Part shown: piece after piece, positions 44,591 through 53,991 of the stretch
Layout of the letters: each line of letters begins with the position of its first letter
Position numbering within the stretch: position 1 is the first letter of the stretch
From: Pseudomonadota bacterium
GTDB lineage: Bacteria > Pseudomonadota > Gammaproteobacteria > Steroidobacterales > Steroidobacteraceae
DNA length: 64,000 nt
Assembly: GCA_037200975.1 (NCBI GenBank)
Contig: JBBCGI010000001.1
Location: 1,240,001 to 1,304,000 of the forward strand
Reading direction: 5' to 3'
Notes under the pieces: generated by a model
What the model was told of the DNA's origin: nothing
What the model saw: only the letters and a program-made list of their open reading frames with translations
The model's database searches: none
Translations under genes and position numbers: made by a program

Positions 44591-46177
44591 ATGACGCCCG
44601 CGACTTGCGCCCTTGTTCCGACGGTGCAATCCTCGTCCGCCCACGCCCATGACGAGTTCGCTTCCATGCTGACTTCCTCGCTCGTGCGCGGCGTGCTCGA
44701 TGCATTGCCGGACGCCATGGTGATCATCGACCCCTCGGGCAACATCCTCTTCGCGAACGCGCAGGTCGAAGCATTGTTCGGTTTCCCGAGCGCCGACATC
44801 GTCGGCGGACCCGTGGAAGTGTTGTTGCCGGAGCGCTTCCGTCACCGGCACGTGGGGCATCGGACGAACTACACCGGCAATGTGCGGGTCCGCCCCATGG
44901 GCGCGGGCCTCGACCTGTTCGCAACCCGCAAGGACGGCAGCGAGTTTCCGGTGGAGATCAGCCTGAGTCCGCTCAGGATGGGTGAGGAAACCATGGTGGC
45001 CGCGGCCATCCGCGACGTCAGCGAACGCAAACGCGTCGAGCAGGCGCTGACCGAAGCACGCCGCGACGCCGAACACGCGAACCTCGCCAAGAGCCGCTTT
45101 CTAGCCACGGCCAGCCACGATCTGCGCCAGCCCCTGCAGACGCTCGGCCTCCTCACAGGCGCGTTGCGGCGCATGGTCACCGACGCAGATTCGCGCGACG
45201 TGGTCGAACAGCAGGAACAGGCGGTCGACGCCATGTCGCGCCTCATCAACGCGTTGCTCGACATCAGCAAGCTCGAATCCGGCGCCATCAAACTGGAGCC
45301 GACCGACTTCGAGCTCGCACCGCTGTTCGAGGAGCTGCGGCGCGAGTTCGCGAGCGTCGCCGCGAGCAAGGGGCTGCGCTTCGCGACGGATTCGCCCCAC
45401 GAGCGCACGCATTCGGATCCGGCGCTCATCGGCCAGGTGCTGCGCAACCTCGTCTCCAACGCCCTCAAGTACACGCATTCGGGCTCGATCGAGCTGCGCA
45501 GCGAGCGCACGGGGTCGAAGCTGCGCGTCGAAGTCCGCGACACCGGCGTCGGTATCGCGGCCGACCAGCTGCCGCACATATTCGAGGAGTTCTATCAGAT
45601 CGGGGTATCACCCAACAGCTCGCGGCAGGGCTACGGCCTCGGCCTGTCGATCGTGCAGCGCATCGCCAAACTACTCGATCTGAACGTGCACGTACGCTCG
45701 ACGCCCGGGCAGGGATCGGTATTCACGTTCGAATTGCCGGTGGCGCAGCACTCACCGGCATCGACGCCGGCAAGCGGCGAATCCACAACCGGCGACGTGG
45801 AAGCCAGCGGCGCATTCAGGCTGCTGCTGGTGGAAGACGAACCCGGCGTGCGTAATGCCATGCGCATGTTGTTCAAAATCGAGGGATTTCACGTCACCGC
45901 CGTCGCTGGCGCCGCCGAGGCGCTGGCCCTGCTCCAGGAGCACCCCGATTTCGATCTGCTCGTCACGGATTTTCATCTCGAAGCGGAACGGACCGGCACC
46001 GAGGTGATTTCCGCTGCCCGCGCCGTGCTCGGCCATTCGATGAAGGCCATTCTCGTGACGGGCGACACATCGTCGGTGGTGCGCGAGCTGCAGGCCGACG
46101 CCAACCTGCGCATCGCGAGCAAACCGGTCAATTCAAAGGAGTTGCTCTCGCTCGTCAGGTCGCTGCTCGCCGAGTGA
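44591..46177 (+). CDS. PAS-domain hybrid sensor histidine kinase, FixL-like
   Basis: 528 residues: PAS domain (~30-150), HisKA with phosphoacceptor H176 in TASHDLRQPL, HATPase_c (~260-390; N-box NALKYTHSG, GQGSVF) and a C-terminal receiver (~410-525, with D in LLVTDFHL). No membrane segment, so it is cytosolic. In the PAS, H87 of RHRHVGHRTNY aligns with the heme-ligand His of FixL, but the neighbouring Arg of FixL is Asn here. Start: GAGGA lies 7 nt before this ATG; the ATG at 44546 has no spacing to a ribosome site and would place the operator inside its leader. The FixJ-type regulator at 47213 is the likely partner. Confidence 0.9.
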   Translation: MTPATCALVPTVQSSSAHAHDEFASMLTSSLVRGVLDALPDAMVIIDPSGNILFANAQVEALFGFPSADIVGGPVEVLLPERFRHRHVGHRTNYTGNVRVRPMGAGLDLFATRKDGSEFPVEISLSPLRMGEETMVAAAIRDVSERKRVEQALTEARRDAEHANLAKSRFLATASHDLRQPLQTLGLLTGALRRMVTDADSRDVVEQQEQAVDAMSRLINALLDISKLESGAIKLEPTDFELAPLFEELRREFASVAASKGLRFATDSPHERTHSDPALIGQVLRNLVSNALKYTHSGSIELRSERTGSKLRVEVRDTGVGIAADQLPHIFEEFYQIGVSPNSSRQGYGLGLSIVQRIAKLLDLNVHVRSTPGQGSVFTFELPVAQHSPASTPASGESTTGDVEASGAFRLLLVEDEPGVRNAMRMLFKIEGFHVTAVAGAAEALALLQEHPDFDLLVTDFHLEAERTGTEVISAARAVLGHSMKAILVTGDTSSVVRELQADANLRIASKPVNSKELLSLVRSLLAE

Positions 46178-46990
46178 GAACGCGGCGCGCGCGGCCTTGA
46201 GCTCGCGCAGCGGCGCGTTGACGAGCAGCACGTCGCCTTCCGTGGCATCGGCCATCTGGCTCGTGGTCGTGCCGAACAGCGCCTTGCGGGCCGGTTGATG
46301 CGAGCGCGCTCCCAGCACGAGCACGTCGTAGCGTCGTGCCGTGGCGATTGCGGGAAGTGTCGATTCGGGCATGCCGTCGTACAGCTCGATGCGTTCGCAA
46401 CCGACGTGGAATTCACGCACCAGCCGCGCCAGCTTGACTGCGCGCGCCATGCGCACGCGCTCGTCGACCCGTTCCCGCTCGCTGTAGAGGATGTCCATCT
46501 GCGCGCCGCAGCCGAGCGCGATGAAACCCGCCGTCTGCAGGATGGCGCGCGCCTGCTCCGCCGATGCGTCGTCTGCCACGTCCACCGCAGCGGCAAAACG
46601 CGCGGGATTCGACCAGGCCCTGTGCCGCAGCAGCAGCACGGGAGACAGACTTTCGCTGGTGAGGCGGAAGTCGCTTTCGCCCAGCGTCCAGCGCCGCAGC
46701 GGATGCGAGCCGCAGGCCGCCTTCATGATCAGGTCCGGATGTGTGGCGAGCGCATGCCGCAGCACCGCTTCGTGCAGCGGACCGGCGCCGCGCGGCATGC
46801 TCGACAGCGTGACTTCGTCGTAGTGCAGCGTGGAGCACAGCGTCGCAAAGGCCTGCGCATGCAGGGATTCGTGCAGCAGCAGCTCGATGTGCGCGCCGAA
46901 GCGGCGCGCCAGCGCCACCGCCTTCTCGAGCAGGACGGCACCGTCTTCGACTTTGTCGGCGACCGCCAGGATTCGCGTGAGCTTCTCCAT
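46133..46990 (-). CDS. Universal stress protein, tandem UspA domains
   Basis: 285 residues with two UspA-like halves: MEKLTRILAVADKVEDGAVLLEKAVALARRFGAHIELLLH and, after ~140, RFAAAVDVADDASAEQARAILQTAGFIALGCGAQMDILY ending DVLVLGARSHQPARKALFGTTTSQMADATEGDVLLVNAP. The second half keeps a G-x-R-x9-G-like nucleotide loop. It is cytosolic and of UspE type. Its 3' end overlaps the kinase gene by 45 bp on the opposite strand. Two candidate FixJ sites lie 106-144 bp upstream. Confidence 0.88.
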   Translation of the reverse strand: MEKLTRILAVADKVEDGAVLLEKAVALARRFGAHIELLLHESLHAQAFATLCSTLHYDEVTLSSMPRGAGPLHEAVLRHALATHPDLIMKAACGSHPLRRWTLGESDFRLTSESLSPVLLLRHRAWSNPARFAAAVDVADDASAEQARAILQTAGFIALGCGAQMDILYSERERVDERVRMARAVKLARLVREFHVGCERIELYDGMPESTLPAIATARRYDVLVLGARSHQPARKALFGTTTSQMADATEGDVLLVNAPLRELKAARAAFSLGEQRPDEREQLL

Positions 46991-47095
46991 GCTCAGCTTT
47001 CCGCTGCGGCGCGCAGCGGACCGCGGGTGGCTGTCGATGGATCGTCGCTGGAGTCGAGCATGGCGGCAGCGTGGCAGCCAGCCGCGGGCGATTAC

Positions 47096-47113
47096 ATTCG
47101 CCCGCCTACTTAC
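47096..47113 (+). promoter_or_regulatory. Candidate FixJ-type operator, regulator distal
   Basis: ATTCGCCC-GC-CTACTTAC; the right half exactly matches CTACKTAC, the reverse of the FixJ half-site consensus GTAMGTAG. It lies in the divergent gap between a stress-protein gene and the response-regulator gene. Confidence 0.45.
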
Positions 47114-47116
47114 AGC

Positions 47117-47134
47117 ATCAGGAATACTGCGTAT
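47117..47134 (+). promoter_or_regulatory. Candidate FixJ-type operator, regulator proximal
   Basis: ATCAGGAA-TA-CTGCGTAT. Its centre is 21 bp, two helical turns, from the site at 47096, and its end is 78 bp before the response-regulator start. Only the right half is a good match. Confidence 0.38.
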
Positions 47135-47212
47135 GAGGAAGGGACTCGCCATCGGTCATTCCATCGCGTGCGCGCACGGCGGTACTATCGAGGCCAAGGA
47201 GATCGAAGTTTC

Positions 47213-47836
47213 ATGAACGACGACGCAGCGACCGTCATGGTGGTGGACGATGACGCCGGCGTGCGCAACGCCATGCGTGTATTGCTCAAGTCGGTCGGAT
47301 TGAACAGCACCTTGTTTGCGTCGGCGCGGGAATTCCTGGCGTCCTATCAACCTTCCCAGCAGGGTTGCCTGGTGCTCGATATCCGCATGCCGGGCATGAG
47401 CGGGCTCGAATTGCAGCAGCAGCTCAACCTGCGCGGCGCCGTCATCCCGGTGATCTTCATGTCCGGCCACGCGGACATCCCGATGGCCGTCGAGGCCATG
47501 CAGCACGGCGCCTTCGATTTCCTGCAGAAGCCGTTCCGCGACCAGGACCTGCTGGATCGCATCCAGCGGGCGATCACCAAACACGCCGAGCTGCGCAAGT
47601 CGCTCGGAGAGCACGCGCGGATCAAGGCCCATCTCGGCGAGCTGACGCCGCGCGAACGCGAGGTGCTGGATCTGCTCACGCAGGGACTGCAGAACAAGGC
47701 CATCGCGCAGAAACTGTCGGTCAGTCCGCGTACCGTCGAAATTCACCGCGCGCGCGTCATGGAAAAGATGGATGCGCATTCCGTCGCAGAGCTCGTGCGC
47801 ATGATGATGGATCTCGATCACGCCGCCGCGCGGTGA
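47213..47836 (+). CDS. FixJ-family two-component response regulator
   Basis: 207 residues: receiver (about 8-125) with acidic pocket VDDD, phosphoacceptor D56 in LVLDIRMPGMSG, MSGHADIPMAV and Lys in LQKPF, then a LuxR HTH (~140-205: LTPREREVLDLLTQGLQNKAIAQKLSVSPRTVEIHRARVMEKM). This architecture and the PMAVEAM sequence are typical of FixJ. AAGGAGA precedes the ATG. It is probably phosphorylated by the kinase at 44591 and drives the cco and fermentation genes through the 18-bp sites. Confidence 0.95.
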   Translation: MNDDAATVMVVDDDAGVRNAMRVLLKSVGLNSTLFASAREFLASYQPSQQGCLVLDIRMPGMSGLELQQQLNLRGAVIPVIFMSGHADIPMAVEAMQHGAFDFLQKPFRDQDLLDRIQRAITKHAELRKSLGEHARIKAHLGELTPREREVLDLLTQGLQNKAIAQKLSVSPRTVEIHRARVMEKMDAHSVAELVRMMMDLDHAAAR

Positions 47837-47841
47837 GGTAG

Positions 47842-48504
47842 TCAGGGCTGCAGAGGTTCGCCGCTCTGCCAGCCGATGCGGGACAGATAGTCCGCGAGCG
47901 CGCGTACCTGCTCGAAGTCGAGCGGCGCGATGCGCTGCGAATGCAGCCGCGGCAATGCGGGGCGGCGGCCATCCACCGCGTCGTACATCTGCCGCATCAG
48001 GTAGCCATAGTGCTGGCCGGCAAGGCGCGGCACGCTGCGCTGCGCATTTCCTTCGGCCGCGGCGCCGTGGCAAGACGCGCACTGGTCCGCGTACAGCTGG
48101 CTCCCCAGCGCAGCGAATTCCCCGCTGCCGATGCCGCGCGTTCCCGGCCGCGTCAGTTTGCTCACGTACGCGGCGACGTCGGCGATGTCCTGTGGGCCGG
48201 CGAGATGGTGCTGCTCGGCCGCGCCCTCCATGCGGAAATCCCAGCGTTTGCCGGAGCGGAAATCCACCAGTTGTTTGACGAGTACGCGGAAGTGCTGCCC
48301 CGCGATGCGCGGCGTAGATCCGTCCGATTGCCCGCCCCCGTCGGCGCCATGGCACGAGGCGCAATGATCGAACAGCGCCTCACCGTTGGCTGCGTCGGGG
48401 GTCGCGCGCAACGCGCCTGCGAGCTCCCGTTGCGCCGTGGACGCGGCGCAAGCAAGGACAGGCAACAACAGGGCAAGGTACGCGCTCAGGGCGAAAGTTT
48501 TCAT
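47842..48504 (-). CDS. Diheme periplasmic cytochrome c (c4-like)
   Basis: 220 residues with a Sec signal peptide (cleavage near ACA-A) and two CASCH heme motifs (DHCASCHGADGGG; DQCASCHGAAAEG), each domain followed by a Met-containing segment (FRMEGAAEQ; YLMRQMYDAVDG). It probably donates electrons to the cbb3 oxidase. The start is supported by GGAGGAGAT just upstream. A candidate FixJ site lies 49-66 bp upstream. It is convergent with the response regulator, 5 bp apart. Confidence 0.93.
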   Translation of the reverse strand: MKTFALSAYLALLLPVLACAASTAQRELAGALRATPDAANGEALFDHCASCHGADGGGQSDGSTPRIAGQHFRVLVKQLVDFRSGKRWDFRMEGAAEQHHLAGPQDIADVAAYVSKLTRPGTRGIGSGEFAALGSQLYADQCASCHGAAAEGNAQRSVPRLAGQHYGYLMRQMYDAVDGRRPALPRLHSQRIAPLDFEQVRALADYLSRIGWQSGEPLQP

Positions 48505-48552
48505 GGGTATCTCCTCCGTGGAGGCTTTTAGCAAGCGGCGCGGGGCAGTCAT

Positions 48553-48570
48553 ATACGTGGTAGACCGCAT
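48553..48570 (-). promoter_or_regulatory. Candidate FixJ-type operator upstream of cytochrome c
   Basis: Read toward the cytochrome gene it is ATGCGGTC-TA-CCACGTAT. The right half matches the ccoN site with one change. It lies in the 205-bp divergent gap and could also act on the kinase-PduL gene, whose start is 140 bp away. Confidence 0.45.
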
Positions 48571-48709
48571 GTCGTCCGCAAATCCCACGGCTCCTTTCGC
48601 AGCGCCAGTGTAATAGTGTTCACTCGCTCGCCGCGGCACCGCCCCGGCGCGTCGAGGAGCCAAAATGCACCCGTCGAGAAACGTCACGTCGTCGAGGGGC
48701 CGCTGATCC

Positions 48710-50485
48710 ATGCGCGTGCTCGCCATCAATTGCGGCAGTTCGTCGATCAAGTGCGCCGTGGTAGACAGCGGTTCGGCCGCGAACGGTTTCGGCCTTCGCA
48801 TCGAGGACATCGGCCGCGACTCGGCGGCGCTGGTCATCGGCGATGTGCGCCGCGCACTGTCGGCGCAGCTCGATATCGCCGCCGCGATCGATACCGCACT
48901 CGCGGAGCTGCAGCAGCGCTGGATGGATTTCGGCCGGATCGACGCCGTCGTACACCGGGTCGTGCACGGCGGTGAACTCTTCACGGCGCCGACCCTGGTC
49001 GACGATGAAATGCTCGCGCAGCTCACCGCGCTCGAACGGCTGGCGCCACTGCACAATCCGCCGGCGATCCTGGCAATCCGGCGCGCGCGCGCGTTGTTCG
49101 CCAATGTCCCGCAGATCGCGGTGTTCGACACGGCCTTCCACGGCACGCTGCCGCGCCGCGCACGCGAGTACGCGCTGCCCGCGGAGCTGCGTGCGCGCTT
49201 CGGCATCCGCCGCTTCGGCTTCCACGGGATCAGCCATGGCGACGTCGGCACGCGCGTGGCCGCGCATCTGTCGCGGCAGCCGCAAGAGATGCGCGTGATC
49301 TCCTGCCATCTCGGCAGCGGCGCCAGCGTCGCGGCGATCGAATACGGTCGCAGCGTCGAGACCAGCATGGGCATGACCCCACTCGAGGGCCTCGTGATGG
49401 GAAGCCGTGCTGGCGACCTGGACCCCGGCATCGTGCTCGAACTTTCGCGCGAGTTTCCACGCGCCGATCTCGAGCAGTTGCTCAACAGGCGCGCGGGACT
49501 CACCGGCCTCGCGGGCACCGATGATCTGCGTGAAATCGAGCGGCGCGCTGGCGAAGGGGATGAAGAGTGCCGGCTCGCGATCGGTCTCTACACGCACCGC
49601 ATCCGCAAATACCTGGGCGCGTACGCGGCAGTGATGGGCGGCGTCGATGCGATCGCCTTCACGGGCGGTGTCGGCGAACACAGCGCGCTCGTCCGGCACC
49701 GTTGCATGCAGCGCATGGGTTTTCTCGGCGCGGTGCTCGACGAAGCACACAATCGCGACGCGCGCATCGATGCGCACCGGCCCATCCTCGACATTGCGCG
49801 CCACGATTCGCAGGTTCGCATCCTGGTCGTGCGTGCGAACGAAGAAGCGGCGATGGCTGCCGCCGCCGCGCAGCTCCTGACCTCACTGCCGCGGCCCGCG
49901 GTGAACCTGCGCATTCCGATCGCCGTGTCCGCGCGACACGCGCACCTGACGCAGGCGAGCCTGGACCGGCTGTTCGGGCCGGGTTACGTGTTGCAACCGA
50001 AAACTGCGTTGTCCCAGACCGGGCAGTTCTCCGCGCAGGAGACCGTCCGCGTGATCGGTCCGCGCGGCGCGCTGCCGCACGTGCGCCTGATGGGCCCGCC
50101 GCGTGCGCATGACCAGGTGGAAGTCTCGCGCAGCGACGAATTCATTCTCGGGATCGACGCCCCGGTGCGGATATCGGGCGATCTCGCCAATTCACCCGGC
50201 GCGACTCTCGAAGGGCCACACGGCACCATCACGCTTTCGCAGGGCGTGATCTGCGCGCGCCGACACATCCACATGAACCCGGCCGATGCGCAGCGGTTCG
50301 GAATCGCCGACTGCGACTCCGTCTCGGTGCGCATCGACAGCGACGGCCGCGACCTGCGATTCGACGACGTGAGCGTGCGCGTATCTCCGGCGTTCACGCT
50401 GGAATTGCATCTCGATACGGACGAAGCGAATGCGGCCGGCGTGCAACCCGGCTCGACGGCCGAGCTGATCCCCGCCCGGCGATAG
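48710..50485 (+). CDS. Acetate kinase fused to PduL-type phosphotransacylase
   Basis: 591 residues. Residues 1-390 are acetate/propionate kinase: NCGSSSIK near the N-terminus, R83 (VHRVVHGG), H172 (GFHGISH), R233 (MGSRAGDLDPG) and E378/E379 (RANEEA). Residues ~400-591 are PduL, the non-Pta phosphotransacylase: metal-binding His in VSARHAHL and RRHIHMNPADA, and SQTGQFSAQETV and the GPPRAHDQVEVS segment. The protein can turn acetyl phosphate into acetate plus ATP (kinase) or acetyl-CoA (PduL). It is one uninterrupted frame, followed 24 bp later by phosphoketolase, which makes acetyl phosphate. Substrate channelling is inference. Confidence 0.95.
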   Translation: MRVLAINCGSSSIKCAVVDSGSAANGFGLRIEDIGRDSAALVIGDVRRALSAQLDIAAAIDTALAELQQRWMDFGRIDAVVHRVVHGGELFTAPTLVDDEMLAQLTALERLAPLHNPPAILAIRRARALFANVPQIAVFDTAFHGTLPRRAREYALPAELRARFGIRRFGFHGISHGDVGTRVAAHLSRQPQEMRVISCHLGSGASVAAIEYGRSVETSMGMTPLEGLVMGSRAGDLDPGIVLELSREFPRADLEQLLNRRAGLTGLAGTDDLREIERRAGEGDEECRLAIGLYTHRIRKYLGAYAAVMGGVDAIAFTGGVGEHSALVRHRCMQRMGFLGAVLDEAHNRDARIDAHRPILDIARHDSQVRILVVRANEEAAMAAAAAQLLTSLPRPAVNLRIPIAVSARHAHLTQASLDRLFGPGYVLQPKTALSQTGQFSAQETVRVIGPRGALPHVRLMGPPRAHDQVEVSRSDEFILGIDAPVRISGDLANSPGATLEGPHGTITLSQGVICARRHIHMNPADAQRFGIADCDSVSVRIDSDGRDLRFDDVSVRVSPAFTLELHLDTDEANAAGVQPGSTAELIPARR

Positions 50486-50509
50486 TCCCACCAGGACCCG
50501 AACACCAGG

Positions 50510-52906
50510 ATGAACCAGATGCCCCAGACAGCCGCGCTCACGCCCGAAGAACTGCACCGGATCGATGCCTGGTGGCGCGCGGCCAACTATCTATCCGTCG
50601 GGCAGATATTTCTCTTCGACAATCCGCTGTTGCGGCGACCGCTCGCGCCGACGGACGTCAAACGCATGCTGCTCGGACACTGGGGCACGACGCCGGGGCA
50701 GAACTTCATCTACGCGCACCTCAACCATGCGATCAACAAACACGCGCTCGACATGATCTATGTCTCCGGGCCCGGGCACGGCGGGCCCGCGATGGTGGCC
50801 AACACCTACCTGGAAGGCACCTACAGCGAGATCTATCCAGAGATCGGGCAGGACGAGGACGGCTTGCGCAAACTCTGCCGGCAGTTCTCCTTTCCGGGCG
50901 GCATTCCGAGTCATGTATCGCCCGAATGCCCCGGCTCGATTCACGAAGGCGGCGAGCTCGGCTATTCGCTGAGCCACGCCTTCGGTGCGGTGTTCGACAA
51001 TCCCGATCTCATCGTCGCCTGCGTCGTGGGTGATGGCGAGGCGGAGACCGGACCGCTGGCGACGGCCTGGCATTCCAACAAGTTTCTCGACCCGGTCGGC
51101 GATGGAGCGGTGCTGCCCATCCTGCACTTGAACGGCTACAAGATAGCCAACCCCACCTTGTTGGCCCGCATCGGCCGCGAGGAGCTCGAGCAGCTGCTGT
51201 GCGGCTATGGATGGACGCCGTATTTCGTGAGCGGCCACGAAGCGGCGCCGATGCACCAGGCGATGTCCGCCGCGCTCGAAACGGCGCTCGGGCAGATACG
51301 CCGCATCCAGCACAACGCGCGCAGCGGCAACGATGCAACGCGGCCTCATTGGCCGATGATCGTGCTCGAATCACCGAAGGGCTGGACCGGCCCCAAGGTC
51401 GTGGACGGCAACCAGGTCGAGGGCACGTTCCGCGCGCACCAGGTGCCGCTGCATCCGGACGCGCATCCGGAACATCTGCAATTGCTCGAGGACTGGCTGC
51501 GCAGCTACCGGCCCGAAGAGTTGTTCGACGCCGGCGGCCGACTCGCGCCCGACATCGCCGCGTTGTCGCCGCGCGGCGCGCGTCGCATGGGAGCGAATCC
51601 GCACGCCAATGGCGGCCAGTTGCTGCGCGACCTTGCGATGCCGGACTTCCGCGACTACGCCTTCGAAGTGAAGACGCCGGGGGTTTCAGGCCCGGGCGAC
51701 ACGCGCATCCTGGCGCCATTCCTGCGGGACGTGATGCGGCTCAACCAGCAGCAGCGCAATTTTCGCGTGTTCGGGCCGGACGAGACGGTGTCGAACGGGC
51801 TCGGCGCATTGTTCGATGCGACCGACCGCCAATGGGAGGCCCAGACCGGCGTGGGTGACGAACACCTCGCGCGTTCCGGCCGCGTGCTCGACTCCATGCT
51901 GAGCGAACATCAATGCGAAGGCTGGCTCGAGGGCTACCTGCTGACCGGACGGCACGGCCTGTTCAACTGCTACGAGGCCTTCATCCACGTCATCGATTCG
52001 ATGTTCAACCAGCACGCCAAGTGGCTCAAGGTCACGGCGCATCTGCCGTGGCGCCACCGGCTCGCCTCGCTCAACTACCTGCTCGCCTCACATGTCTGGC
52101 GCCAGGACCACAACGGCTTCTCGCACCAGGACCCCGGCTTCATCGATCACGTCGTGAACAAGAAGGCGGACGTCGTGCGGGTCTATCTACCGCCCGACGG
52201 CAACTGCCTTTTGTCAGTGATGGACCACTGCCTGCGCAGCCGCCACTACGTGAACGTGGTCATCGCGGGCAAACACCCGGCGCCGCAGTGGCTGCCCATG
52301 GACGCCGCCGCTGCGCACTGCGCGGCGGGCATCGGCACATGGCATTGGGCGAGCAACGATGCCGGCTCAGCGCCCGACGTCGTGATGGCCTGCTGCGGCG
52401 ATGTACCCACGCTCGAGACGCTGGCCGCCGTGTCGATCCTCCGGGAGCATTTGCCGGAGGTCAAAGTGCGCGTGGTCAATGTGGTCGATCTGATGCGGCT
52501 CCAGCCGCACTCGGCGCACCCCCACGGACTCAACGACTTCGACTTCGATTCGCTGTTCACCGCCTCGGTGCCGGTGATATTCGCCTTTCACGGGTATCCG
52601 GCCCTGATCCACCGGCTGACGTACCGGCGCACGAATCACGACAACATCCACGTGCGCGGTTACATGGAGGAAGGCACCATCACCACGCCTTTCGACATGA
52701 CGGTGATGAACGAGCTCGATCGTTTTCACCTCGTGATCAGCGCCATCGACCGTCTGCCGCGTACCGGCGACCGCGGCATCGCACTGCAGGAAAAGCTGCA
52801 CGACAAACTTCGCGAGCACCATGGATACATCCGGGAGCACGGCGAGGACATGCCCGAGATCCGCAACTGGCGCTGGAACGCGGCGCCGGGCAGCACCCAT
52901 ACGTAA
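50510..52906 (+). CDS. xfp: Xylulose-5-phosphate/fructose-6-phosphate phosphoketolase
   Basis: 798 residues, the usual Xfp length. Thiamine-diphosphate enzyme that cleaves xylulose-5-P or fructose-6-P with phosphate to acetyl phosphate plus triose or erythrose phosphate. Visible are [51 protein letters not shown] and the thiamine-binding [20 protein letters not shown], and the C-terminal [14 protein letters not shown]. It is the second gene of the operon with the acetate kinase-PduL fusion. Dual or single substrate specificity cannot be decided. Confidence 0.97.
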   Translation: MNQMPQTAALTPEELHRIDAWWRAANYLSVGQIFLFDNPLLRRPLAPTDVKRMLLGHWGTTPGQNFIYAHLNHAINKHALDMIYVSGPGHGGPAMVANTYLEGTYSEIYPEIGQDEDGLRKLCRQFSFPGGIPSHVSPECPGSIHEGGELGYSLSHAFGAVFDNPDLIVACVVGDGEAETGPLATAWHSNKFLDPVGDGAVLPILHLNGYKIANPTLLARIGREELEQLLCGYGWTPYFVSGHEAAPMHQAMSAALETALGQIRRIQHNARSGNDATRPHWPMIVLESPKGWTGPKVVDGNQVEGTFRAHQVPLHPDAHPEHLQLLEDWLRSYRPEELFDAGGRLAPDIAALSPRGARRMGANPHANGGQLLRDLAMPDFRDYAFEVKTPGVSGPGDTRILAPFLRDVMRLNQQQRNFRVFGPDETVSNGLGALFDATDRQWEAQTGVGDEHLARSGRVLDSMLSEHQCEGWLEGYLLTGRHGLFNCYEAFIHVIDSMFNQHAKWLKVTAHLPWRHRLASLNYLLASHVWRQDHNGFSHQDPGFIDHVVNKKADVVRVYLPPDGNCLLSVMDHCLRSRHYVNVVIAGKHPAPQWLPMDAAAAHCAAGIGTWHWASNDAGSAPDVVMACCGDVPTLETLAAVSILREHLPEVKVRVVNVVDLMRLQPHSAHPHGLNDFDFDSLFTASVPVIFAFHGYPALIHRLTYRRTNHDNIHVRGYMEEGTITTPFDMTVMNELDRFHLVISAIDRLPRTGDRGIALQEKLHDKLREHHGYIREHGEDMPEIRNWRWNAAPGSTHT

Positions 52907-52919
52907 CATCCCCGACGTC

Positions 52920-52937
52920 TTAGGCGTTGCTACGCAT
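52920..52937 (+). promoter_or_regulatory. Weak candidate FixJ-type operator upstream of stress protein
   Basis: TTAGGCGT-TG-CTACGCAT: the right half differs by one base from CTACGTAT and the spacer is the same TG as at ccoN, but the left half does not match. It lies 61 bp before the stress-protein start. Confidence 0.3.
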
Positions 52938-52998
52938 CGCACCGCGGACGCGCGGCGGACATCATCTTTCGCAGGTCAAGGCGACCCGGAGAGCCGAC

Positions 52999-53991
52999 AT
53001 GAGCACCTTTCGACGGATCCTGTTCGCGGTGAAGAACCCCGACTCGCGGCGGCAGCGCGGCATCGACAAGGCCATACGCATCGCGAGGAAGCTCGGCGCG
53101 TCGATCGAACTCTTCCATGCGATCTCCACGCCCGTGTTCCTCGATTTGCAGCCGCTCACGCAGACATCGCTCGGCGAGCTCAAACGCGAGGCGCTGGAGT
53201 TGCGGCGCCGCCGGCTCGAAGCGCATGTCGCGCGCGCGAACACGCGCGGCGTCGAGGTGACCTGCAAGGTCGAATGGGACTATCCACCGCACGAAGCCAT
53301 CGTCCGCCGCGCCGACCACAGCGGTGCCGACCTCATCATCGCCGAATGCCACGAGGGACGTCGTCTCGCCCCCTGGCTCATGCATCTCACCGACTGGGAG
53401 CTGCTGCGGACCAGCGCGCTGCCGGTATTGTTGCTGCGAAATACCAATGTCTACAGCCGGCCGCGAATTCTCGCCGCGGTCGATCCGGCCCACGCGCACG
53501 CAAAGCCGGCGCGCCTCGATACGGAAATCGTCTCCCGCGGTAAAGATCTGGCCACGGGACTGGGCGGTTCGTTGCACGCCATGCATGCCTGTTATCCCGC
53601 GTTCGTCGGGCTCACGCTCGGAGACCCGGGCATAGATGCCGTGACGCTGGCGGAAACCTACGAGCAGCAGAAGCGCAACGACCGCGCGGACTTCAAGGCC
53701 TTCGCTGATGACGCGAAAATTCCGCGCGGGCGCCGCCACGAAATCGACGGCGATCCCGTGTACGCCATTCCCAAACTGGCCCGCAAGCTGCGCGCGCAGG
53801 TCGTCGTGATGGGTGCGGTGTCGCGCTCGGGACTCAAACGGGTCTTCATCGGCAATACCGCCGAGCGCGTGTTGAGCGCCCTTCCCTGCGACATCTTCGT
53901 CGTCAAGCCACCGCGCTTTGAAAGCCGTGTCAACGGGAAGTCTCGCGGCATGCGAGTCGTCGTGCCTGCTCCGCTGATGCCGCTGCCATGA
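52999..53991 (+). CDS. Universal stress protein, tandem UspA domains (UspE-like)
   Basis: 330 residues in two UspA halves: ILFAVKNPDSRRQRGIDKAIRIARKLGASIELFHA and ILAAVDPAHAH ... VVVMGAVSRSGLKRVFIGNTAERVLSALPCDIFVVKPP, the latter with the G-x2-R/S-x9-G-S/T nucleotide-binding style loop. Cytosolic. It follows phosphoketolase by 92 bp on the same strand and overlaps the PilZ gene by 4 bp. USP genes beside phosphoketolase and acetate kinase genes are known in low-oxygen-induced loci of other proteobacteria. Confidence 0.92.
   Translation: MSTFRRILFAVKNPDSRRQRGIDKAIRIARKLGASIELFHAISTPVFLDLQPLTQTSLGELKREALELRRRRLEAHVARANTRGVEVTCKVEWDYPPHEAIVRRADHSGADLIIAECHEGRRLAPWLMHLTDWELLRTSALPVLLLRNTNVYSRPRILAAVDPAHAHAKPARLDTEIVSRGKDLATGLGGSLHAMHACYPAFVGLTLGDPGIDAVTLAETYEQQKRNDRADFKAFADDAKIPRGRRHEIDGDPVYAIPKLARKLRAQVVVMGAVSRSGLKRVFIGNTAERVLSALPCDIFVVKPPRFESRVNGKSRGMRVVVPAPLMPLP

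Noticed and set aside
48710-50485. The kinase-PduL fusion as an artefact of a lost stop codon or frameshift
   Set aside because: The frame is continuous, the linker of about 10 residues is reasonable, and both domains are complete with their key residues.
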